Shown here piece after piece: positions 12,440-24,369 of a DNA stretch of 64,000 nucleotides. The notes under the pieces were generated by a model that searched no databases, was not told where the DNA came from, and was given only the letters and a program-made list of their open reading frames with translations. The number at the start of each line of letters is the position of its first letter. Within the stretch, counting starts at the first letter, position 1. The position numbers and the translations under genes were made by a program. This DNA is from Phoronis australis (Eukaryota > Phoronida > Phoronidae): assembly GCA_002633005.1 (NCBI GenBank), contig NMRA01000298.1:171887-235886 (forward strand), given 5' to 3'.

Positions 12440-15400
12440 AACGTTCATCCTTGTGAGTAATTTGGGGGGCAACCTAGTTTTTTGTATGTGGCTAGATAAC
12501 ATGCCTATAAATCAAATTCCAAAAAGATCCCACGTCCCAACTTGCACATTTTTTTAAAAAAGGTGTTTTTGTTGTACGAAATATTATGCACATTCCTGTC
12601 ACTTGGGTGCGCTTTTCTATTGAATTGACCAATCAGAGAGCCAGATTGTTGAGTTGTGCATCGTTACTTCAATATGGCAGCTCCCATGGAGTGTGATGCC
12701 TGTATCATTCAAGGTTTATCAAACAGCACAAAATTGTGATGCCAGAACCTGAAAAAGCTTAGAGAAGCATCCTGATGAAAGCTGGTGGACTGTGGAACTC
12801 TGTAGATCATTTGATCTAAAAGAAGAAGAGGTGTCACAAACGTTTGTGCAGGAAACAGCTGCATGTCCTGGTATAGCCTATACACAGTATACTGCTGTAG
12901 AAGACCAAATGTCGGACAAAAAATTGAAAGGACATAGAAAGGCATAGCAACGTTTCAAGACACCAGCAGTAGTACTAAATCGGAAGCAACTGAAAGTAAT
13001 ACAGATGTTACCCAAAATTTCCCAAGAAAATCAATTAGATTTCCAATATCTGAAATTTTAACTTGAACAAGATAGGAACATTGTGAAACACGAGTATTAT
13101 CATTTGTTAGCAGGAAAAGTATATTATGGACCACAGTTCAAGAAAGAGAAAGAAGTAACAGCTTTATAGCTTTGAAAAACAGGAACGTGTTTTCAAAGGT
13201 ACATCATGGTGTTTTCCATGTGTGTTTCAGTATTATCACCAGTTGTTTTTTAACTTGTTCAGCCCCATGGCTGCCTATGCCTTAGACAATACCGCTGAGC
13301 CAGCAGAGGCGGTGATCATACCATAGGTACTCCATATGCCGGATGCTTTTCGGCAAATTATGCATCACACTGGTTAAACCATAAGTCATGTTGCAATAAG
13401 TTTAGAGGTACCGCCTAGAGAGATGCCTCTGAGGAGGCTGTTAATGTTTTCATTTGTTCCAAATTTATAAAAATACTCCTGAAATCCTGTTTTTTGAACA
13501 CTCCCTTGTTCAGTTGCCACATCGACACTGCTAGCGCCAGGGGATAATCATATTGCGTTATACTGTGGGTGTGATTTTAAGCACTTTAAGTCAAAAATTT
13601 TTGAGAAGGTTAAATGGATTAGACGGTTTCCATCAACATGCCCAAATGGCCATCATCCCATGCCGTAATCCTAGGATAGGGGGAGCCTCTTCTCATTTCT
13701 TGCACTGTTCATTTTGTCAAACGTTGGTTACCTTAAATGTAAATCGATTGACTAAGGTATGAGTATCTGATTTAAAAAAATAAATTTCAATCACTGCACT
13801 GGTATATGACTGGTATATCAACTAATCTAATTATTAGACGATCAACATTTTTAGGCTACAGATCAGATTGTATGTAGATTCGTTATTCTGGTGGTGCAGT
13901 TTCTCATGAGTCCGTGTGAATAATTTGCATGCCAACTCGCTCATAGTTCAATGTTAAATTAGTGTTAACAGTTTATTATTTTTTCAGTTGGACTTGTATC
14001 GCAAGCTACAGCTCAATCCAGAGCCCTGATTATGGAAATGAAATTCAAAGATAAAGACCTTGTGTCTTAGAAGCCAAGTACCACAGATCATCATGCTATA
14101 AAAAATAGAAACACAAAGATTGTGAAGAGTGACGAATCCACAGATTTCAGAGATGTTTTTCTACAGTTTTGTTCGGAGTTCACTGAATCAAAGCTTCTAA
14201 CACATGGAGATGTCATTTGCCTTTCAAAGCTAAAGCCAGATTTTAAAGCTGTTCTTCAGAAAGCTGGTGTGCATGAAGTTATTTGGACTGGCAATCTTAA
14301 GAAACGACTGTTGAAGCTACTCAATATTGTAGTTTGTGACCGACTAAGAGATACGAAAGTGAATTGAGGCTAGTGTTCAATAATTCACTTGCTGACTCTA
14401 ATTAACACAGCCGATTAAAACATATTTTGAATCAAGCGTTTGCCCAAATCCTGCCCGCCTCCAAACAACGACTCAGTGTTTGACCCTTCATTGCATGCGG
14501 ACCAATTACTAGGGTGCAGGGCTGTACCCTCTCTATTCGACCATAGTTGGCTCATTGGCGGTAGAGCTTTTCAGTTAAAATGTACTAAATGATGAACACT
14601 GCAAATACAAAAAAGAACATTTGTGCTTGGAAACTGAGTTTGTGCTGCAATGCTGGCTCATACTGTACAGAAATGTGCAGCTGTGACAACTGTAGTAACA
14701 TCAGCAACACTGACTGAATAACACTGGATAGTTGTTTGACAAGTCAACCCTAAATAGACATCCAACCTTGTAATTTTTTTATTAAAACGTGAATTTAATT
14801 TGTTGATTAAGTCATAGAAATTACTTACTTTGATCATTGTCATGTATTTGTCTCATACTGCTTGCTAAACGCTGTCAGAATAACCTATTATTTTCATACA
14901 ATCTCTGTGCACATTCACAGAGATCATTCGACTATGTTGTTTTTGTACTAATACATGTATGTATTTCTGGTGTATTATACAAACACCCGACAGTTTACAC
15001 CATTAGTCAATGGTTCAGTCATTGAGGCACAAATTTTGCCAAGTCTCAATTGTTATGTGTTATTTTTGTTGCCAGACAATGCCAGAATAACCTCCTCGTA
15101 ACGTTCAGACTTAGTTTGCATTTCTACCACTAGGTGTCAATTTAATTTTTTTAAATTTCACTGTTTAAAATCAGTCTACAATAGTAAAACGTGTAATGTG
15201 AATGTATTATTGTTTAGTACAATGACATCGATGGGACCATATTACTTGTTTTACAAAAAAGATAGCAAAAACTGTTGTTTTTACAAATATATATTCTCTA
15301 AGGTCATGGTGGTCATTACGCAACCTCAAACTCAAAATTCTCAAAAATTTGCAACTGTATATGTGGGAACATTTTAGATATGGAAAACACTCTAGTAAGT

Positions 15401-15580
15401 GAATTAAAAAACACCAAAATGGAATTCCCCCCCCCCCACCTAAAGTACTCGCAAAAAACATTTTCTAGAAGCCCTACAAATTCTGGCCCACCGCCTATTA
15501 CCTCAGCATCATTGACCACACTACGACAGCATGGAAGTGTAGTGATCGGATTACAATGCATTGTACACCAGAAAGGGGGT
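12440..15580 (+). mobile_element. Unclassified 3.1 kb insertion with broken coding fragments
   Basis: Alignment of the left intron to the right gene stops near 12440 (against 58010) and resumes near 15580 (against 58090), so about 3.1 kb is special to the left copy. Plus-strand fragments look coding. About 12760-12945 has DESWWTVELCRSFDLKEEE, about 12950-13165 has HEYYHLLAGKVYYGPQF with stops, and 14122-14367 has DVFLQFCSEF, THGDVICL and TGNLKKRLLKLL. The last fragment, with its NLKKRLLK motif, resembles proteins I associate loosely with repetitive gene families of aquatic invertebrates. I cannot name the element. Confidence 0.5.
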
Positions 15581-15914
15581 TGCGTTGGATGATCAATTCT
15601 TTAAATTGGGCTAGCAATTTGATCAGACAAGAAGGTTTGTAGAACCTTAGCTGGAAGTCAAAATGCCTGAATAGTGCAGTCAGGAGTAGTTTTCACCCAC
15701 TAGACATGCACTTCATAGACCATAAATTTAACCAAATATTGAACCAGACAGGTAGCAGCGTAACTAACACCTTGTTTACAAATGTCTTAAGGCACCACCT
15801 CCTTTGATAGCAGGGACAAAATAAACATCCGTTTAGGTTCTGTTGAAAGGGCCGCGAAAATTTAGCAATTCTAAAATATTAAGACGTAAGACATAGCCCG
15901 TTTTGTATACTTAC

Positions 15915-16082
15915 CGAATGACCGCCTGAGGTCGTTTTCTTCGACGGTTATGGACGCCCCCACATTACTATCCAATCCACCCCATCCTGTGTGAGAATTG
16001 CGAACACCAAATCCAAAGCAAGCACCAACGTTTAATTTGACGACTATGTCTCCCGCCTGTTCCAAATCGCAAATCCCGTCGA
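15915..16082 (-). CDS. Left gene, CTHRC1-like domain 1, exon C
   Basis: A 168 bp exon, phases 1 to 1, with acceptor ATTCTAG and donor GTAAGT. It encodes VDGICDLEQAGDIVVKLNVG, then HTGWGG, then SITVEEN. Human CTHRC1 reads EGLCEGIGAG, STGWNS and RIIIEEL in this part, so the domain is complete across exons A, B and C. The tail ends ENDLRRSF and joins in phase to the FN2 exon. It is three residues longer in the middle than the right-hand copy. Confidence 0.87.
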
Positions 16083-16380
16083 CTAGAATGACAGTCAGAA
16101 CTTCTATGACCACTGATGTGACACAGCTTGGAAAGTTGTACTTACACCGTGATTGAATAATACACGTATTTAATTGAACTACATGTAACTATGTATTGAC
16201 CTCAGGAATAGCATTCCACTACAAAGATCTCTGAAGTACGTTGATAAGTCGTGATTTTAAAAATTTGCGTCATTATGAGACAATTCAAAAGCTCACAGTT
16301 CTGTGGAAATTCCGTTGAAAGATGTGCTGGCTTCTATCTAGTATGTTGCTTTGTCACGAATTAAGTGTGTTTTGTTACTT

Positions 16381-16629
16381 TTTTATTTTTTTAATTGCAG
16401 GCGGTATGATACATGTGTACACGTTGTACCAGACGTGCGCAGGCCTCGCATGTGGTCCCATTGTACTGATCACCTTGAAATATTTTTATGCTTTATTGAT
16501 ATATAGTTAAAACCGAGCTGAGGAGCTAGAAGCCTGGCTTAAGGGTTTAGCAGTGTGACCTGGTGGGACTAGAACCCACGACCTTGAGTAAAGAAAGTGG
16601 GCACTTATCAACCAGGCCACACTGCCTCC
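16381..16629 (-). mobile_element. tRNA-derived SINE with target site duplication
   Basis: On the minus strand the element starts near 16629 with a tRNA-like head. The A box is around TGGCCTGGTTGATAAGTG and the B box reads GGTTCTAGTCCCACC. It ends in an A/T-rich tail at 16381. The 10 bp word TTTGTTACTT occurs exactly on both sides (16371-16380 and 16630-16639), a clean target site duplication. The right gene has the empty site near 58866-58885. The body downstream of the tRNA head is about 150 bases of unknown origin. Confidence 0.8.
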
Positions 16630-16639
16630 TTTGTTACTT

Positions 16640-17990
16640 GGTGAAATGACACTTCTCCAAGTATTTTGATTTTTCATATTTGTTGCTTTGTTTTGTTTTT
16701 TTTTGTTTCCATACTGCAGAACTTAATTTTTATTGGGTCAACGTGAAATTTGCCCACAAGATTTGTCTTGAAAATGGCTTGAGCTTATTTTTTGGATGAA
16801 ATCGGATACAATATGGCACTCAGTTTTGATTCTGGGTGACATAGGTGTTGGGAATTTTAAGATCTTTTTCTTTCAATACATCATTCCAAAGGCTGTTACA
16901 AATGTGACATTTTTTCTCTAGGTCTTGCCGTTCTCGAGATTTTCCGAGCACAGATCTCCAGTTAACTTAGTTTTTGTGCAGTGCACGTATGTTTGGCGAC
17001 CCTTGACGGATCTGTCTGATATTTGATATTCGGATAACGGTAGATCTTTTCATTCGCGCTGTGAATCCCGTCTCTTGAAACGACTGATCGTTGTTGCGAT
17101 ATTCTAGATATGCATGTACTTGTCAAATGACTGCTGTTTTGCTGACGACACGTTTGTAGCGGGACATCGTTACCATTTAAGATAGAGATCGCATTTTTCA
17201 TGCTGATCGACAACAACTTCCCGACAGTCTTTATTTATTCAGTAGTATTTTTGTTCTTGGACGAAATCAGATACAAGACAGCACTGTGCCGGAGATTTTT
17301 CGATTTTACTTTGCAGAGCTTTAGTCCCGCACACCTTTGACCCAACCTTTTCAAATTAGAAATCCAAGCATACATGCATCTCATCAAGGGCTATCTAATA
17401 CCTAATACACCGCTAATTTTTTATTAGATATACCAAGTGTCACTTTTCAGAGCGTTTTCACTTGTTTGTCCATACCTATCCGGTTGCATTCCAGAGTCTG
17501 TTTTGTCTGCCGCAGGCTTTTTATTAATCAATAGTATGTTCTAAAATTAGCCAGAAACTTTAAAATCAACGCATTAGTAAATAGCAACATATTGATCGAC
17601 GTTTCGGTTTATTGTCCTTAAACCATTAACAAGACAACAGACAATGTTTTTGATGGTATTTGCTCAGATATCTGTGCCGGTCGATCACCAATCTACGGCC
17701 TCGGGGTCTTAAAGATCTGTGTGAGCAACTGTTGTCGACCGAGCGGTTTTTCTCCAACAAATGTAATTCTACCCTTTCATAACCTCTATTTTTAGAGATA
17801 TTTCTCAACATAAAGATCCATATTGTCAGACAACATAAAAACATTGCTTCGTCAATTGCAGCTTGCATGCTTACATGTATGTCTCGTACCCACAAGCCCA
17901 TTTTTATGTCTTTCTGGACATGCGCAAAAGCAATGTAAATAACACTATGTGCAAGAAACAGGCATTTCCACGCTCACCCATTCTTAAAAT
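16640..17990. other. Left gene intron segment between exons B and C of domain 1
   Basis: The segment aligns loosely to 58880-59720 of the right gene (shared words around CTCGAGATTTTTCGAG and GATCGACA). No conserved frame is seen on either strand. Confidence 0.45.
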
Positions 17991-17999
17991 AGCACTCAC

Positions 18000-18198
18000 C
18001 TTGGGCGGGACGATAATCATTCCTTGACGTGCCTTTATACCATGCTATCTCTATTTTTCCTGGAGAGGCACACTCTTGGTCGTTAAAGGTAAAGAACCAT
18101 CGGGAGCAACATCCGCGGCAGTTGTAACTTGAGCGAACGACGCCGCGAAACCTCACTCTCAACGAAGTGTAAGAGTACTGCTTCTTGTAGACCTTTGT
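18000..18198 (-). CDS. Left gene, CTHRC1-like domain 1, exon B
   Basis: A 199 bp exon, phases 0 to 1, with acceptor GTTTCAG and donor GTGAGT. It carries the core signature of the family: LRVRFRG, then CRGCCSRWFFTFN, then ECASPGKIEIAWY. Human CTHRC1 has CCQRWYFTFNGAEC and PIEAIIY at the same place. This Cys-Cys-x-R-W pattern identifies the domain. CTHRC1 is a secreted glycoprotein linked to matrix and Wnt signalling in vertebrates. Whether this relative acts in that pathway cannot be told from sequence. Confidence 0.88.
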
Positions 18199-18415
18199 CT
18201 GAAACAGTGCAGCATTTTTTTTGAAACTGGGAATTACGTGTATAATTACAAAACTTGTTCTACCTCCAGAGCAAAGAATTCTGGGACCTAAGCACTCAAG
18301 CAAAAATTAGTCATTCCGAATCAAATATAAACGAAGCATCGAAATTGGTTCGCGTATCCCAAGTTTCACACTCACTAAAGAATTACTAGATGTTTCTTTC
18401 AGAAGTCAAACTTAC

Positions 18416-18510
18416 CATTAGATTTCCGTTGTCAGTTCCGCTGTTGTAGTTGGTGTAATAATAGTGTCGGATATTTGCAACCGGAATTTCATCACATTCT
18501 TTGAAGGGGG
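18416..18510 (-). CDS. Left gene, CTHRC1-like domain 1, exon A
   Basis: A 95 bp exon follows acceptor AACACAG and ends at donor GTAAGT, phases 1 to 0. It reads APFKECDEI, then NIRHYYY, then GTDNGNLM. The T/D-D-N-G turn near the end recurs in every A exon of the window. It corresponds to the stretch before the conserved beta core of CTHRC1 (human SGIDLG region). The copy at 62925-62831 has the same length and nearly the same residues. Confidence 0.85.
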
Positions 18511-18599
18511 CTGTGTTTGAGAAGAGAACTATTAGTGAATGACATTGGTTGACCTCCCACGAAATCATTTGACAGTGTTATGCGTGCGAACTGACGAAT

Positions 18600-21500
18600 C
18601 TAGAATACTGAAAGCGCAAGGGGAGCCCAACTTCACATCATTTTTAAAATGTGTGTCCTAATTATTCGTTTATTTAACCAAGAGAGAAGTACCTTGAAAC
18701 CCAACTAGACGACACATTTACATCTAAGCTAGTAGCCAGAGTTTATTTCATCGAAGACGCGTGCTATTAATTTTAACTGCCATTTCATGAGAGCACCAGA
18801 AGTTCGACTTCGGGGTCACTGACTCAAATCTCGAAAAAATGCTTGTATATACAGTACATCCCGGTGGGATAAGTTTAAAATGATTATTTGAATTTTTGGG
18901 AAATTATTTATTTTTAAATTATATTTTGGCCCAAAATAACTATTTTTGGTTCAAAACGTTTCAGTTACTAAAGTTCTTTTAAAACGGTTTGAAAGAACAA
19001 GAACGAAAAAAGTGTTTCAACGATTTTGTAGACATTGAACCTCTCCAACAGAAGACAGTCTTTGAATTTCCAAAGGGATTTCTGTTAGCCTTCAATAGAA
19101 CATCAAATTTCGGTAGTTTTTGCCCAATTTTTTGTCTGATTTTGAGGTGCTCAGGTTGGTAGTTATTTCCGATGGTATGTTCAGTGTCTGACTAAGAAAT
19201 GAATGTCATCTTTCGATTTGTTTTCATGCAACAGCCGAAAGAAAAACATAGCATCGCGTATTTTACGGTGCTTGACTGCGGGAAGTATGTAGCTGTATCT
19301 CGTAAACCTCATAAAGCGGCTTTGTTATTTTTTTTCAAATAACGTACATGTATTGATGGTGACCAGATCAGTGGACGTCAACTTGTAGATACTTTGCCTA
19401 CCTCTGGCCCCTGGTGGCAGTTTGTATACCTAATTTTCTTTGCTGAAAAATCATGAAACTTGGCCAAAATGTTTCCATTGATGAAACAATGGCACATGCT
19501 TCATTGAGAATGACGTTTCAGTATTAATCAAATTCCGTTACGATATATTTTGTTATCTGTCTAGTATTGTACCTTAGGGTGACTTTTGATTAATATCGAA
19601 ACAATGTTTTCATGCTGCACACTAACGTCGTTTATTGTTTTCCACTTCTTACTTCTAATTTAGCCAAAAACTAAGAGTATTTACACGCATAATTTCAAAT
19701 GAGACTAACCTAAAATGATCCTAACAGCTTTTTACCACAGAAAGTAACTTTGAGTGTGCTTTGGACGTTTTCAGCAATACAGGGAGAACCAAGCTGCCTC
19801 ACGTTAGGTCGTTAGGTACATGTATGAAAGTACATGTAGACATACATTATACCATGGCGACTGAATACCATAAAAGTTTTCGTCTTTAAACTAGAAACAT
19901 TGACTAGCGTGATAATAAATAATACGAACTTTGACTCAGATGGATTCGAATAAGCTTCCCACTTCACAAAAGTGAAAAAAATAAGATTTTTCACTTTTTG
20001 CTGCTTTGATATAATTTGAAGTAGAAAGTAACTAATTAAAAAACATGAATGAAGAACGCATTTAGTGCATAGGATTCAGAAAAGTATGTGTCCTGTTCTG
20101 ACACATAACCGTACCTTGAACAGAAGTTGACTTTCAAATAAAAAACGAATACGGAACATTTTCAACTGAATTCATCAGAATGATAGGTCAATTGAATGAC
20201 AATTCACATTTAAATAATTAGAAGATACACAATATTATGTCACAAGCACAGTAAAACTTCACAAAACTGCTTTTTGTAGCAGTGTGTCTGCAAATGTATT
20301 ATACTTAAATCTTCGTTGGTGGCAATGTATTGTAACCGGTTAAATATGCCTTTCAATTCAAAACAGTGGCAATGTTTTCGTACGTGAAGTGCGAGCACTT
20401 TAACTCCTTAATTCAATAAGTTACACCTGCGGGATTAAATTCTGGCGTAAATTCTTGGGTTGTACTTAAATATATCTATTTCGAAAATTTACTGCTAGAT
20501 TATCAGTTTTGTAAAATATTGTTTTTAGAACTTTAAATTCGTAACAACCACAAGATGGCCGACCCAACCAATAAAAAGTCAAAATGTTACACAAAATAAC
20601 AATAACTTTTGAATGCACCATGTGATTTTCATAAGTTTTTTATTTTTTTATTTCAAACATCGATGAATTTTCGATGATGCGGGCATTTTTCTTAAAAGTG
20701 AAAAAATAGTTTTCGGCTCGACCGCTTCTTACGATTTTGAACTCTTAATTCAAAAGCATTTTTTGTAAATAAAAGCTAAATTGCCTTGAAACATTGCACA
20801 AATCGAAATATTTTTTTTTTAAAAATCAAATGAATTATTCATGTTAGCTGAAAAACGTCTCTAATTTCGTAAACCGTTTTGGGAATTGGCACAATTCAAA
20901 TATGTCATCACTTGTGCCAGTGTAAAACTGCGTTACGGTCAGTTATGAACGGTGAGTTGGGGGAGTGGTAATATGGACATGTCAGACAGCATTATGGTCC
21001 CTAAATTGTTGCTATCCTTCTTGAAAGCATTTTAAATGTAACGAAGTTACAATAACCTTATTTTAAAAATGTTGGATACGCAAAACTGGGTCGATTTTAG
21101 AACAAAAAGGGAACAAAACCCATACAAGATATACTTCAAATCTGGTTACATATCCAAGATCTATCAAAAAACATAAAATTCATTGTCCACATCCCCGCCA
21201 ACTGGTTGTAGAAGTACTTGAGGAACACCCACTTCAACACTTCAAGAACGGGCTTACGGATTTACCTCCCCTGGATGCAACGAAATAACTAATATCAATT
21301 TTAGTTGGTAGCTCTCATGCCCCAGTTCCTAATCTCATTATGTGTTTTCTCTCATTGCATGCAATCCACCTGTTATTATATTAGAAACCGCTGTTTTTGT
21401 TGAGAACAAACGTTTCGTTTTCTTCAAACAAATTTGACGCCCTACTGGTAAAAAAGTAAGATACCAATGAGTGCAAAATTGGCGTTTTTTTGTGTCAGAG

Positions 21501-22140
21501 CCACACAATAATCACATACAGAAACTTAAGCTGAATCTGGAAGATAGCCTCATGAGAGATTTATTTTCATTTCTTTTTATTTTCTCTTGGAATTGCTCTT
21601 AAGAGTGACTTGTAAAAACCAATAGGTAACGTCTGTCCAGTGTACCCAAAATCACAAGTTTTTTGAGACTTCTAATTAGCACATGAGTTTGGTTTGTTTT
21701 TTCTTAAGAATTTTAATCAATTATTTCCCTTTTCATGACATGTGCCTCCATTTTGCAACAATATTAGGCTTCGAAATATAAAAGATTTCTTTTGATTTTC
21801 TCGTGGAATAGCTCTTAAAGACTGCCGCATGTCCAGTAAAACAACCAGTAGTGTCGGGCGATTTCGTAAGGCCGTGCAGTACCGAGTAGGAATTATCCAA
21901 GATTTTGCCAGTGTCTCCCAAATATATATTATATCTTTTAGTTAATCAGAGGCCGAAGTTAGTTAAAAAATTTCGAAGAACAAGTTACATGTAGCCACAA
22001 GTCTTGGCAACGCTTGCAAAGGTATTTCCCAGATATCGCCATGCATTAAAGTCAAATCACTTGATCTAACCAAGTTTCACTCTCGAATACCTTGCATTGA
22101 AGACCGAACCGAGGACGTTGCGTCGGAAAATGTTCCTTGC
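18600..22140. other. Left gene intron, no feature recognised
   Basis: This intron of AT-rich DNA lies between the Cys-rich exon and domain 1. Bases about 18600-18710 align to about 63785-63890 near the right edge, confirming that the paralogy extends this far. No coding frame, RNA or defined repeat seen. Confidence 0.5.
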
Positions 22141-22163
22141 GTTTAATATAAACTCCATCTTAC

Positions 22164-22275
22164 CCACACAGATTCCGACGTTGTTAGTACAGTCTTTCAT
22201 ACAAGTCTGATCTCCACCCACGCAGTTGGCGTTCGTGCACTCGCTGCTGGTGTCCTCTTTGTTGTTGGTGTTGCC
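22164..22275 (-). CDS. Left gene exon 2: small Cys-rich module
   Basis: A 112 bp exon has acceptor TTTTCAG before 22275 and donor GTAAGA after 22164, with phases 0 and 1. It encodes 37 residues with five cysteines in the order SEC, NC, TC, DC, IC. The next exon's KEC could supply a sixth. The spacing looks like a short EGF- or follistatin-like linker, but I cannot assign a family. Its phase 1 end joins exactly to the phase 1 start of the exon at 18510. No counterpart is seen for the right gene inside the window. Confidence 0.75.
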
Positions 22276-23519
22276 CTGAAAACAAGAAAGGCTTTCGTCT
22301 ACAATTTACGTCGCTATCGAAAAGGTTTCTAAAGAATTTTTAATGCAAATTATCTAATTTCAGTCACTTATTACCCCTTTTCCGTGATTTTATCACTCAG
22401 CTTGACTTAGTGTTCTATGTGTTGCCACTACGGACACAACACAAATTAAAAACCTGTTGTGTTCTATTCTTGGGGGACATTTTGCGACGACAGTTGTGAT
22501 TGAATCTCACACATCGTCCTAGATCCAACGCCATACAAGAGCATGGAAGATCTCTGCAAAACCAAAGAAGAAATTTCCCAATGGTCTGTACAAAGCTCCT
22601 TCACAATGAAGAGCGGTAGCAACTTAAGTTGGCCTGGTGGGTTTGTCTTCGGCAGTTTTACTCACACTAGACTGGTGCAATCAAGTCTGATACAGATCAG
22701 AGTTCACATAAGGGGCCTTCGACGGCAACAACTCAAAAGTAATTTTCTTCCTTAACGGTGAACAGAATTTCCCGCGGCTGGTCAGATTCATTATGTTTAT
22801 TACAATTATTGTGTAATGAAGTGGTGGTGATTTGAAACCGGATGTTTGATGTCAGCAGCATAAGTATTGTACATAAAAATGCCAAAATATAGAGGCAGCA
22901 TCTGGGTTGACGGCCACGCTGCACGAGATTTCCTCAAGGTATTGTACTTGCACTGAGTGCTTGGAGTCTGGGACAACTAATCCAGTACCACCGATAATGA
23001 AAACTCTCGTAGTTGTACATTCTTATTGTGTTACATGATCCCTGACCTTGGATTCAGTAATGAAATTAACGTTTTTTTCTTAAATTAGTGTTGATGACGG
23101 AATACTTTTATACGGACCATCTCTTTCATACTAACTCTGGTACAAATTCATTTACTCCTATAAACAATTTTCGAAAAGCTGTTGCGTCATTCATACATTT
23201 CGGCGAAAATTAATGACCACTGTCACCAAAGTAGTGGGCTGAACCAATAAACAAACAGAAAAGGATAACAGAAGGTGAGCTCTGCAACTAGACAGGTACT
23301 GAAATGGTCTGGCGATCAGTCGGTAATTGTATGTCAAAAGATTACCTCAAGTGCTTTGGTAACGCCTACCCTCTCCCATGTTACTAATTTATTAAATTTA
23401 TGCAAACACGACAACAACGTACAATGAGTCACACGTTCGGAACTAGATTTCCAGCAATTTATGTGTTTATTTCAAGACCGAAATAATCCTGATATGTATC
23501 ACGTACTTTGGCTGATTCA

Positions 23520-23905
23520 AACTTGCCAACTTTAATGCTGCTTCTGATGTTTCAGCCTCGGGTTAGCTTCGTCCTCATGACTACATCTGGTGGTAGCTTT
23601 CCTGGGAGACGTAACACCTTTGCTTACATTTGTAATTTCTTCCTAATAAGCCGGAATGCAAGCTGGATTACCCCTGCAGTACAACACGCATTCTATTTGG
23701 TTTCTAATGCCACACCTTTTCCCAAAGAGTGATGGTGAAAACGAACCAGATATATGAGGCGTAGTAGCACTGAATCTATGCCTTAACGCTGAGCACTTAC
23801 AGTGTATGTGTCGATTGTTCCGGCAAATAATGTTTCGAACCCGCAAACAAATCAGATGACAATATCTGCCAAAGCAAGTAATACGATGTTACGTTTCTTT
23901 ATCTT
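23520..23905 (-). pseudogene. Dead copy of the PAN/signal exon
   Basis: The minus strand aligns base for base with exon 1 at 33226-32858. Kept residues include GSFSPSLFGKR, then IECVLYC and ACIPAY. The codon after PAY is TAG where the intact exon has TAC, the frame then shifts, and the start ATG is not preserved (AAC at the aligned place). It lies between the intact exon 1 and exon 2 of the left gene, so it sits inside the first intron. It is a duplicated exon no longer able to code. Confidence 0.8.
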
Positions 23906-24063
23906 ACTGAAACTAAAGCCCAATGTTTGTTGCAATGTTCCTATAGAATGCCTAAGTGACATGTCGGTCAATTTGTTTGGCTTAATATATTTCACACAAC
24001 GCCGTTATCGGTGTCCTATTATTATAATGATTGTTACTGTTATTGTTAATTGTATTATCATCA

Positions 24064-24240
24064 TTATTACTCTGCGCGTGAAAGCGCAGAGTATTGCTGT
24101 TCTACGTATTTTGACTTCTTATTACTATGCGCGTTCAAGCGCAGTTTTACTGTTCTACGTATTCTATCTTCTTATTAATTTGCGCGTGCAAGCGCAGAGT
24201 TTTACTGTTCTACGTATTTTATCATCTTATTCTTCTTATT
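24064..24240. repeat. Three-copy tandem repeat with GCGC hairpins
   Basis: Three units of about 54 bases start at 24073, 24128 and 24181. Each opens with TGCGCGTNNAAGCGCA, which can form a short hairpin, followed by TACTGTTCTACGTATT and a pyrimidine-rich ATTCTTCTTATT tail. The array borders the larger satellite to its right. Confidence 0.75.
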
Positions 24241-24369
24241 ATTATTGTTAATATTATTATTATTATTCTACCTTCCTTTTCCGATTGTTATTACTCTTAC
24301 ATCGACTCAGTTACAACAATCATATTCACTGTGATTGATATGATAGTTAAGGGATTTTTATTGATTATT

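Noticed and set aside
16550-16625. tRNA gene on the minus strand
   Set aside because: A and B boxes are present but the element has a long body, an A/T tail and target site duplications, so it is a SINE.
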